A stretch of DNA of 64,000 bases. It comes from Candidatus Thioglobus sp. (GTDB lineage Bacteria > Pseudomonadota > Gammaproteobacteria > PS1 > Pseudothioglobaceae). The stretch covers positions 1 to 64,000 of the forward strand of contig JAPYSK010000003.1 of NCBI GenBank assembly GCA_029936515.1, written 5' to 3'. Positions 56,812 to 64,000 of this stretch are shown one piece after another (position 1 is the first letter of the stretch; every line of letters starts with the position of its first letter). A model generated the notes under the pieces. That model was given only the letters and a program-made list of their open reading frames with translations, searched no databases and was not told the origin of the DNA. The translations under genes and the position numbers were made by a program.

Positions 56812-58266
56812 TTATATATTTTGCGCTGCCCTGATTAAGGCTTGAGCTTTATCCATAGTTTCTTGCCACTCCATTTCAGGTAATGAATCATAAACTATAC
56901 CTGCCCCTGCTTGTACATAAAGTACTTCATCTTTAATTACTGCTGTTCTAATTGCAATTGCTAGGTCCATACCACCATGCCAAGATAAATTTCCAATAGC
57001 GCCAGAATAAATATTACGCTTCAAGCTTTCAACTTCATTAATTATTTCCATAGCCCTTACTTTGGGTGCGCCACTCAAAGTGCCAGCTGGAAAAGTAGCT
57101 TTTAATACATCGATAGAACTCATGCCATCTTTTAATTCACACTCAACGTTTGAAACAATATGCATAACATGAGAGTATCTCTCAATAAACATTTTATCAG
57201 TAAGGGTCACACTTCCTGTTTTTGCAATTCGTCCTAAATCATTACGACCCAAATCAATTAACATTAAATGTTCAGCAATCTCTTTTTCATCAGTCAAAAG
57301 GTCCTTTTCAAGCTGCAGGTCCATTTTAGTTGTTTTACCTCTTGAGCGTGTACCAGCTAATGGCCTTATAGTTGCAATATTATTATTATCTACGCGCGTT
57401 AAAATTTCGGGTGAAGAGCCAACTATTGAAAATTCATCTAGATTAAGAAAATACATATATGGCGAAGGGTTCAGTATTCTTAACTGACGATAAAGCTCTA
57501 TTGGTTTGGCCTTAAAGGAGCAGCTTAAGCGCTGTGAGGGAACAACCTGCATAACGTCACCTGCAATAATATATTTCTGTACATTATCAACAGCTTTTAA
57601 AAAATCTTTCCTACCAAAACTTGAGACAAAGTCTTCAGCTTTTATATTTTCAGAAGGAGCAGGTAAATGATTAAATGGTTTCTTAATATTTTCCTCAATC
57701 AAGCTAAGTTTTGAAATAGCATCTTCGTAAGATTCAACACTAGGATTAATGTGAGTAATTATGTGGACTTTACTTGATAAATTATCAACAACTAAAAGGT
57801 CGTTAGAAACCATTAATAAAATATCAGGAACGTTTAATTCATCAGTTTTATTTATACCTGACAATTTTGGCTCTATATAGCGAATAATTTCATAACCAAA
57901 ATAACCCACCAAGCCTCCATTAAAATCTGGCAAGCTTTCCAACTTCGGAACTTTGAATTTATTTTGGTAATCTTCAATCCATGCAAGAGGATCTTCAACA
58001 TCATATTGTTCCAATAACTCACCATTTTTTTCAATAACAATTTGATAGTCATATACTTTAATAACTGTCTCTGCTGAGAGTCCAATAAATGAGTATCGCC
58101 CCCATTTTTCCCCTCCTTGAACTGACTCTAGAAAATAACTATATGGATTATTGGCTAACTTAAGATACAATGCCAAAGCAGTATCAGTATCCACAACAAC
58201 CTCTCTTGAAAAAGGAATATGGTTATAACCTTGTTCAATGAGATTGGTGAACTGTGAGTTTTTCAT
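56812..58266 (-). CDS. trpE: Anthranilate synthase component I
   Basis: Chorismate plus ammonia to anthranilate, first step of tryptophan synthesis. The 484 residues include LLMVSNDLLV-type N-terminal domain, GSSPEILTRV, RPLAGTRSRG and a chorismate-binding end VQAGAGIVYDS. FLESVQGGEKWGRYSFIG (about 42-59) carries the Trp feedback site. The glutaminase partner trpG is not adjacent: dnaE follows and rpoC precedes. Confidence 0.95.
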   Translation of the reverse strand: MKNSQFTNLIEQGYNHIPFSREVVVDTDTALALYLKLANNPYSYFLESVQGGEKWGRYSFIGLSAETVIKVYDYQIVIEKNGELLEQYDVEDPLAWIEDYQNKFKVPKLESLPDFNGGLVGYFGYEIIRYIEPKLSGINKTDELNVPDILLMVSNDLLVVDNLSSKVHIITHINPSVESYEDAISKLSLIEENIKKPFNHLPAPSENIKAEDFVSSFGRKDFLKAVDNVQKYIIAGDVMQVVPSQRLSCSFKAKPIELYRQLRILNPSPYMYFLNLDEFSIVGSSPEILTRVDNNNIATIRPLAGTRSRGKTTKMDLQLEKDLLTDEKEIAEHLMLIDLGRNDLGRIAKTGSVTLTDKMFIERYSHVMHIVSNVECELKDGMSSIDVLKATFPAGTLSGAPKVRAMEIINEVESLKRNIYSGAIGNLSWHGGMDLAIAIRTAVIKDEVLYVQAGAGIVYDSLPEMEWQETMDKAQALIRAAQNI

Positions 58267-58375
58267 GAGTATATTTTATCATTACCCAGATAATGATAGT
58301 TTTGGATTAATCTTCCAAACAATTATCCTTATATTAATGAATAATTGAACTAGCTCTATTAATTATTAAACCTTA

Positions 58376-58407
58376 GGCTTCTCAAATAATAAATAATTTG
58401 AGAAGCC
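58376..58407 (-). terminator. Hairpin downstream of rpoC
   Basis: GGCTTCTCAAAT and ATTTGAGAAGCC form a perfect 12-bp stem with an eight-base loop, about 20 bases after the rpoC stop. On the minus strand the T-run that should follow is weak (TAAGGTTTAATAATT), so termination may be partial or factor-assisted. Confidence 0.6.
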
Positions 58408-58426
58408 CTTTTATATCATTTAAATC

Positions 58427-61400
58427 TTATTCTTCAGCTTCAACCTCACTAAGTTGAGCAGATAACTCCTGCTCTGCCTCGCTTGGTTGCATTAAGATTT
58501 CTCGGCTTCTTCTTTTTTCTTGATGATGGGAAAATCCAGTACCCGCAGGTATCAAACGCCCTACAATTACATTCTCTTTAAGGCCTCGAAGATCATCAAC
58601 TCTTCCAGTAATTGAGGCTTCAGTTAGAACCCTAGTGGTTTCTTGGAATGATGCAGCAGAAATAAATGACTCAGTTGATAATGATGCTTTAGTAATACCC
58701 ATCAATAATCTCTGGTATTCAATAACTGACTTGCCCTGAGTATTAAGTTGCTTATTTTTCTCAATAACATGAGCATATTCTGCAGTTTCACCATTAACGT
58801 ATTTAGAATCTCCACAATCTAAAATTTCGACTTTTCTTAGCATCTGTTTTACAACTACTTCGATGTGCTTATCAGATATTTTAACTCCCTGAAGGCGATA
58901 AACATTCTGAACTTCGTTAACAATATAGTTTGCCAAAGCCTCAATACCCAATAAACGCAGGATATCATGAGGATTTGAAGGACCATCAGAAATAACATCA
59001 CCTTTCTCAACAGTTTCACCGTCAAATACATTAATAGCTCGCCATTGATGAATCATCATTTCAGTGATCTCACCATCTTCACTTGTAATAAGTAAACGAA
59101 CCTTTGATTTTGTCGGAGTACCAAGACTTATAATTCCCGAACACTCTGCAAGAATTGCATGGTCTTTGGCTTTTCGAGCCTCAAACAAATCAGCAACTCG
59201 AGGCAAACCACCAGTGATATCACTTGTTTTAGAAACCGCTTTTGGCATTTTAGCAAGTATCTCACCAGCAGCGATTAACTGGCCATCTTCCAAGTTAATT
59301 TTTACTCCTGAAGGTAAGTAATGAGTTGACAGTACAAGTTTTTTATCTTTTTTGTCAACTAGCTTAATCATTGGCTTCATATCCTTAGCGGCTGAAGTTC
59401 TTTCTGCTTCTTCAATCATTTCAAAGAAATTTAAGCCTGTTAAAGGATCAGAATTTTTTAATACAGTTAACCCTTCAACAAAATCAATAAATGATACACG
59501 GCCAGAATTTTCAGCAATAATAGGATGGGTATGTGGGTCCCAGTCCGCAATCTTATCTTTAGCTTTAACTTCGCCACCATCTTTAAAGTGAACAACTGCC
59601 CCATAAGGTAATTTATACCTCTCTTTTACTTGACCTAATTCATTTCTAATAGATGCCTCAGTAGACCTTGAAATAACTACAAAGTCTCCATTAGAGTTAG
59701 TTATAGATTTCATATTTTCAAAGTGTACAATACCATCTGTATTAATAATAATACTATTGACAGCTGTAGATGAACTTGCAGCACCACCAATATGAAATGT
59801 ACGCATCGTTAACTGAGTTCCTGGCTCACCAATTGACTGTGCAGCGATTACTCCAACTGCCTCGCCAACACCAATTTTATGACCTCTTGCCATATCATTA
59901 CCATAGCAGGATGCACAAACGCCATATGAAAGTTCACAAGTAATGGCTGATCGTACTTTGATCAATTCAACTCCTATTTCATTGATCTGATCAGAATCAG
60001 ACAAAGTTATTAAATGATCTTTTTCTAAAAGAATTTCTTTAGAATTTGGTAATAAAACATCTTCGGCTAGAATTCTACCCAGCACTGCAGTGCCCAATGT
60101 TTGAACAACATTACCGCCATCAATAACAGCCTTCATAACTAAGCCATTTTGTGTGCCACAATCTTCTTTTGTGATCACTAAATCTTGACCGACATCAACA
60201 AGACGACGAGTTAAGTAGCCTGAATTAGCAGTCTTTAATGCAGTATCAGCCAAACCTTTTCGAGCTCCATGCGTTGAAATAAAGTATTGCATATTATTGA
60301 GACCTTCCCGGAAATTACTTGTGATTGGAGTCTCAATAATAGAACCATCTGGTTTAGCCATTAGCCCGCGCATGCCTGCTAATTGACGAATTTGCGCTGG
60401 CGAGCCTCTAGCGCCGGAATCTGCCATCATAAAGATTGAGTTAAATGATGGTTTTTTTTCAGTATTGCCATCTGCATCAGTTACAGTGTCATAACCTACT
60501 TTATCCATCATGGCTTTTGCAACTTCTTCAGAAGTACGCGACCAGATATCAATGACTTTATTGTAGCGTTCACCATTAGTTACAACTCCAGAAGCAAATT
60601 GCTTCTGTACATCTTTAACTTGTGTATTAGCCTTATCAATCATAGCCGTTTTCTCATGAGGTATGATCATATCATTTGAGCAAAAAGAAATACCCGATTT
60701 GGTTGAATATTCAAAACCCATATACATCATTTGATCAGCAAAAATAACTGTTTCTTTGAGTTCCTGAGAACGGTAGCAAACATGAATTAAATTCGAAACT
60801 ACTTTTTTTGATAACGCTTCGTTGATTAGATCAAAATTCAAGCCTTTAGGCAAAATTCTAGAAAATATTGATCGACCAACAGTCGTGTCAACTATGCGAG
60901 AGTTACTAGGCATGAATCCAGATTCTGTTTTAGAATAATCTTGTACTCTTAATTTAACTTTTGCATGAAGACTAACTAAATCTTCACCATAAGCAGTAAG
61001 GGCTTCATTAGTATTTGCAAAAATCATACCTTCACCTTTCTGATTCACCATTTCCCTGGTCATATAATAGAGGCCTAATATTACGTCTTGAGAAGGAATA
61101 ATAATTGGATCACCACTAGCCAAATGAAGAATATTATTTGATGCCAGCATTAAGGTTCTCGCCTCTAACTGAGCTTCTTCTGAAAGTGGAACATGAACTG
61201 CCATCTGGTCACCATCAAAGTCTGCATTAAATGCAGTACATACAAGAGGGTGAAGTTGAATTGCCTTACCTTCTATTAAGAGCGGCTCAAACGCTTGAAT
61301 ACCAAGTCGGTGAAGGGTCGGTGCACGATTTAAAAGAACAGGATGCTGGTGAACAACCTTTTCAAGGATATCCCATACTTCAGGAATTTCACTTTCAACC

Positions 61401-62602
61401 ATTTTCTTAGCAGCCTTAATTGTTGAAGCTAAGCCATTAGCCTGAAGACGATTATAAATAAATGGCTTAAAAAGTTCTAGCGCCATCTTTTTTGGTAATC
61501 CACATTGGTGAAGCTTTAGATATGGACCACAAACAATTACTGATCGACCCGAATAATCTACCCTCTTTCCTAATAAATTTTGACGAAAACGTCCTTGCTT
61601 ACCCTTAATCATATCTGCAATTGACTTAAGTGGGCGTCTATTATTACCCATAACTGCACGTCCTCGTCGACCATTATCAATTAATGAATCAACAGCCTCT
61701 TGAAGCATACGCTTTTCATTACGAACAATAATCTCAGGTGCATCAAGCTCTAATAGTCTTGCAAGTCGATTATTTCTATTGATCACTCGGCGATACAAAT
61801 CATTTAAATCAGAGGTTGCAAAACGACCGCCATCTAATGGAACTAATGGTCTTAGGTCAGGCGGAAGAATAGGTAATACATTTAATACCATCCATTCAGG
61901 CTTGTTACCTGATTTGATTAATGAATCAACCAACTTTAGACGCTTATTAATTTTCTTAAGTTTAGTTTGTGATTTTGTAGTAAGTGCTTCCTCACGTAAA
62001 TTTGCAGCCTCTTTTTCAAGTTGCATTTCAGAAAGTACGTCTTGAATAGCCTCTGCCCCCATTTTAGCAACAAACTCATCATCGCCATATTCATCCAAAG
62101 CATCAAAATACATTTCTTCTGTAAGGAGTTGTTTTTTAATTAAAGGAGTATTACCTGAATCTGTTACTAAAAAAGCCTCAAAATAAAGAACTCTCTCAAT
62201 ATCTTTTAATGTCATATCCATTAACAAGCCAAGCCTTGAAGGTAGTGACTTCAAATACCAAATATGAGCAACTGGGGCAGCAAGATCAATGTGGCCCATT
62301 CTTTCTCGCCTTACTTTAGAAAGGGTAACTTCTACACCACACTTTTCACATACCACATTGCGAAACTTCATTCGTTTATATTTACCACATAAACACTCAA
62401 AGTCTTTCATAGGACCAAAAATTTTTGCACAAAACAAACCCTCTCTTTCAGGTTTGAAGGTTCTATAGTTGATAGTTTCAGGTTTTTTAACTTCACCAAA
62501 AGACCATGAACGAATTTTTTCAGGAGACGCTAAACCAACTCTAATTTTATCAAAATCTTGGTCTTTATTTTGCTGTTTTAAAATTTGTAATAAATCTTTC
62601 AA
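58427..62602 (-). CDS. rpoC: RNA polymerase beta' subunit
   Basis: Catalytic RNAP subunit, 1391 residues. The N-terminal zinc ribbon [20 protein letters not shown], key cysteines C-x-C and C-x2-C, is intact. The active-site Mg motif is [12 protein letters not shown]; bridge/trigger regions and the second zinc site near [13 protein letters not shown] are present. It is 14 bases downstream of rpoB. Confidence 0.98.
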   Translation of the reverse strand: MKDLLQILKQQNKDQDFDKIRVGLASPEKIRSWSFGEVKKPETINYRTFKPEREGLFCAKIFGPMKDFECLCGKYKRMKFRNVVCEKCGVEVTLSKVRRERMGHIDLAAPVAHIWYLKSLPSRLGLLMDMTLKDIERVLYFEAFLVTDSGNTPLIKKQLLTEEMYFDALDEYGDDEFVAKMGAEAIQDVLSEMQLEKEAANLREEALTTKSQTKLKKINKRLKLVDSLIKSGNKPEWMVLNVLPILPPDLRPLVPLDGGRFATSDLNDLYRRVINRNNRLARLLELDAPEIIVRNEKRMLQEAVDSLIDNGRRGRAVMGNNRRPLKSIADMIKGKQGRFRQNLLGKRVDYSGRSVIVCGPYLKLHQCGLPKKMALELFKPFIYNRLQANGLASTIKAAKKMVESEIPEVWDILEKVVHQHPVLLNRAPTLHRLGIQAFEPLLIEGKAIQLHPLVCTAFNADFDGDQMAVHVPLSEEAQLEARTLMLASNNILHLASGDPIIIPSQDVILGLYYMTREMVNQKGEGMIFANTNEALTAYGEDLVSLHAKVKLRVQDYSKTESGFMPSNSRIVDTTVGRSIFSRILPKGLNFDLINEALSKKVVSNLIHVCYRSQELKETVIFADQMMYMGFEYSTKSGISFCSNDMIIPHEKTAMIDKANTQVKDVQKQFASGVVTNGERYNKVIDIWSRTSEEVAKAMMDKVGYDTVTDADGNTEKKPSFNSIFMMADSGARGSPAQIRQLAGMRGLMAKPDGSIIETPITSNFREGLNNMQYFISTHGARKGLADTALKTANSGYLTRRLVDVGQDLVITKEDCGTQNGLVMKAVIDGGNVVQTLGTAVLGRILAEDVLLPNSKEILLEKDHLITLSDSDQINEIGVELIKVRSAITCELSYGVCASCYGNDMARGHKIGVGEAVGVIAAQSIGEPGTQLTMRTFHIGGAASSSTAVNSIIINTDGIVHFENMKSITNSNGDFVVISRSTEASIRNELGQVKERYKLPYGAVVHFKDGGEVKAKDKIADWDPHTHPIIAENSGRVSFIDFVEGLTVLKNSDPLTGLNFFEMIEEAERTSAAKDMKPMIKLVDKKDKKLVLSTHYLPSGVKINLEDGQLIAAGEILAKMPKAVSKTSDITGGLPRVADLFEARKAKDHAILAECSGIISLGTPTKSKVRLLITSEDGEITEMMIHQWRAINVFDGETVEKGDVISDGPSNPHDILRLLGIEALANYIVNEVQNVYRLQGVKISDKHIEVVVKQMLRKVEILDCGDSKYVNGETAEYAHVIEKNKQLNTQGKSVIEYQRLLMGITKASLSTESFISAASFQETTRVLTEASITGRVDDLRGLKENVIVGRLIPAGTGFSHHQEKRRSREILMQPSEAEQELSAQLSEVEAEE

Positions 62603-62616
62603 GGGATTCTCCTTAT

Positions 62617-64000
62617 TTAATTTTGTTCAAGTTCAACATCAATACCCAATGCACGAATTTCTTTCACCAGAACATTAAACGATTCTGGCATAACCGACTC
62701 GGTACGATACTCACCGTCAACTATATTTTTATACATTTTTGCTCTACCGGTAACATCATCAGATTTAACAGTTAACATTTCACGAAGCGTATAAGCCGCA
62801 CCGTATGCCTCAAGTGCCCAAACTTCCATTTCTCCAAATCTTTGTCCACCAAACTGAGCTTTACCGCTAAGTGGCTGTTGAGTTACTAATGAATATGGCC
62901 CAGTCGAACGAGCATGCATCTTATCATCCACTAAGTGGTTGAGCTTAAGCATATGCATATATCCTACAGTTATATCACGATCAAAAGGATCGCCAGTTCG
63001 TCCATCATATAATTGTATTTGACCACTCTCAGGTAAATCAGCCATCTTAAGTAATAACTTAATATCTTCTTCTTTAATACCATCAAATACTGGTGTAGCC
63101 ATTGGCACACCTGAACGAAGATTATTTGCTAACTCAAGTATTTCATCATCACTGAAAGACTTTATATCTTCTGTCTTTCCATAACTGTTATAAATAGTAT
63201 CAAGCATTGAACGTATTTTTTTAATAGTATCTTTTCGATGCTCATCAAGTAAGTTACCTATCTTATAACCTAGGCCTTTAGCAGCCCAACCTAAATGAAC
63301 CTCTAATACCTGTCCAACATTCATACGCGATGGAACGCCAAGCGGATTAAGAACTACATCTACCGGGGTACCATCTACTAAGTGTGGCATGTCTTCTACA
63401 GGAGACACACGAGAAATAACGCCTTTGTTTCCATGGCGTCCAGCCATCTTATCACCAACCTGAAGCGTTTTTCTTGTAGCCACATAAACTTTGACCATCT
63501 TCTGAACACCGGGTGGTAAATCAGCGCCTTCTTGAATTTTTGCTCTTTCCACTTCAAAGAAAAGTTCAAATTCTTCCTGCTTGGCTTTAGATTGTTTAAC
63601 CAGTACAGCGACTTCCTTATTAATATCAGCATCTTTAACTTTCAATTTTGCTATTTCATTATTTTCAAGTGTTTTTAGATTTGTAGAGCTAAGCTTGTCA
63701 CCACTTTTTATGCTACCAATATTACTGCTAGAAGTATTACCAGAAAGTTTTAAGCGAATACGGCGAAAGATATCACCATCAATAATACCAAACTCATCAT
63801 CGATATCTTTTTTAATATTCTCTATTCGTTCTTCATCAATCACAAGTGCGCGTGAGTCTTTTTCAACCCTATCTTTAGTGAAGATTTGAACATCGATTAC
63901 AACTCCTGACTTTGAAGCTCCCATTCTGAGAGAGGTGTCTTTTACATTGTTAGCTTTTTCTCCGAAAATAGCTCGTAATAACTTTTCTTCGGGAGAAAGA
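62617..64000 (-). CDS. rpoB: RNA polymerase beta subunit (3' part)
   Basis: The frame is open to the right edge, so the gene's start lies beyond 64000. The visible C-terminal part begins with [23 protein letters not shown]-type residues, key [11 protein letters not shown], and includes [17 protein letters not shown], the beta-flap/clamp and [22 protein letters not shown]. An apparent Met at 63924 is internal. Confidence 0.98.
   Translation of the reverse strand, partial: LSPEEKLLRAIFGEKANNVKDTSLRMGASKSGVVIDVQIFTKDRVEKDSRALVIDEERIENIKKDIDDEFGIIDGDIFRRIRLKLSGNTSSSNIGSIKSGDKLSSTNLKTLENNEIAKLKVKDADINKEVAVLVKQSKAKQEEFELFFEVERAKIQEGADLPPGVQKMVKVYVATRKTLQVGDKMAGRHGNKGVISRVSPVEDMPHLVDGTPVDVVLNPLGVPSRMNVGQVLEVHLGWAAKGLGYKIGNLLDEHRKDTIKKIRSMLDTIYNSYGKTEDIKSFSDDEILELANNLRSGVPMATPVFDGIKEEDIKLLLKMADLPESGQIQLYDGRTGDPFDRDITVGYMHMLKLNHLVDDKMHARSTGPYSLVTQQPLSGKAQFGGQRFGEMEVWALEAYGAAYTLREMLTVKSDDVTGRAKMYKNIVDGEYRTESVMPESFNVLVKEIRALGIDVELEQN

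Noticed and set aside
53280-64000. Replication origin immediately left of dnaE as a firm call
   Set aside because: Leftward transcription of rpoBC, trpE and dnaE would be head-on with a fork from this point, which is unusual for such highly expressed genes.

Overview
The window is AT-rich, compact bacterial chromosome. Its housekeeping genes (mreBCD-mrdA, recA-recX, rpoBC, dnaE, rppH, rnfE, class I fumarase, type A RNase P RNA) are gammaproteobacterial in type. The mix of streamlined spacing, polyamine uptake, an ectoine-hydrolase-like enzyme and a methylamine-dehydrogenase-type flavoprotein suggests a marine heterotroph, possibly near the SUP05/Thioglobus group. That placement is inference; no rRNA is present. 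No insertion sequence, phage gene, CRISPR array or tRNA was seen.

Layout. 1-2618: the end of an unidentified gene, murD, a Bax-inhibitor-1 protein and rppH. 2605-17194: a nitrogen/carbon scavenging island. A GntR/FCD regulator diverges from glaH-lhgO (glutarate to L-2-hydroxyglutarate to 2-oxoglutarate). Next come a glutamine-amidotransferase-like hydrolase, an agmatinase-type ureohydrolase, a PuuB-like oxidase and a diamine/omega-amino acid transaminase (minus strand). These are followed by puuA, the putrescine ABC transporter potFGHI and a succinate/glutarate-semialdehyde dehydrogenase (plus strand). Together they can take agmatine or putrescine to succinate, and the C5 (cadaverine/lysine) product glutarate to 2-oxoglutarate. 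17319-23387: hom, thrC, cysM and a polar amino acid ABC transporter. 23392-25603: threonine aldolase, a 2-oxoglutarate oxygenase of the Asp/Asn hydroxylase fold, and hemJ. 25753-30484: ftsY, phhB, hemC, argH, fmt.

30542-32614 is a trimethylamine-dehydrogenase-family flavoprotein whose cofactor and catalytic residues are kept but whose substrate cage is changed. 32718-34818: trmL, a lone rnfE, prmC. 34881-34952 is a remnant of a flavin monooxygenase. 35016-41691 is a second accessory block: FAD amine oxidase plus EamA transporter, a PLP gamma-lyase-type enzyme plus a DoeA-like hydrolase, an Lrp/AsnC regulator, an EutA-like racemase-fold protein and an SMR transporter. It resembles an ectoine-utilisation locus that lacks the deacetylase and the known transporter.

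41802-64000 is core: rnpB, fumarase, mreBCD-mrdA, tgt, recX-recA, ribD, coaBC, a 438-bp non-coding stretch with DnaA-box-like sites, dnaE, trpE, rpoC and the 3' part of rpoB. The most promising leads are the altered trimethylamine-dehydrogenase-like enzyme, the oxygenase/aldolase pair, the incomplete ectoine-like locus and the joint C4/C5 diamine island.
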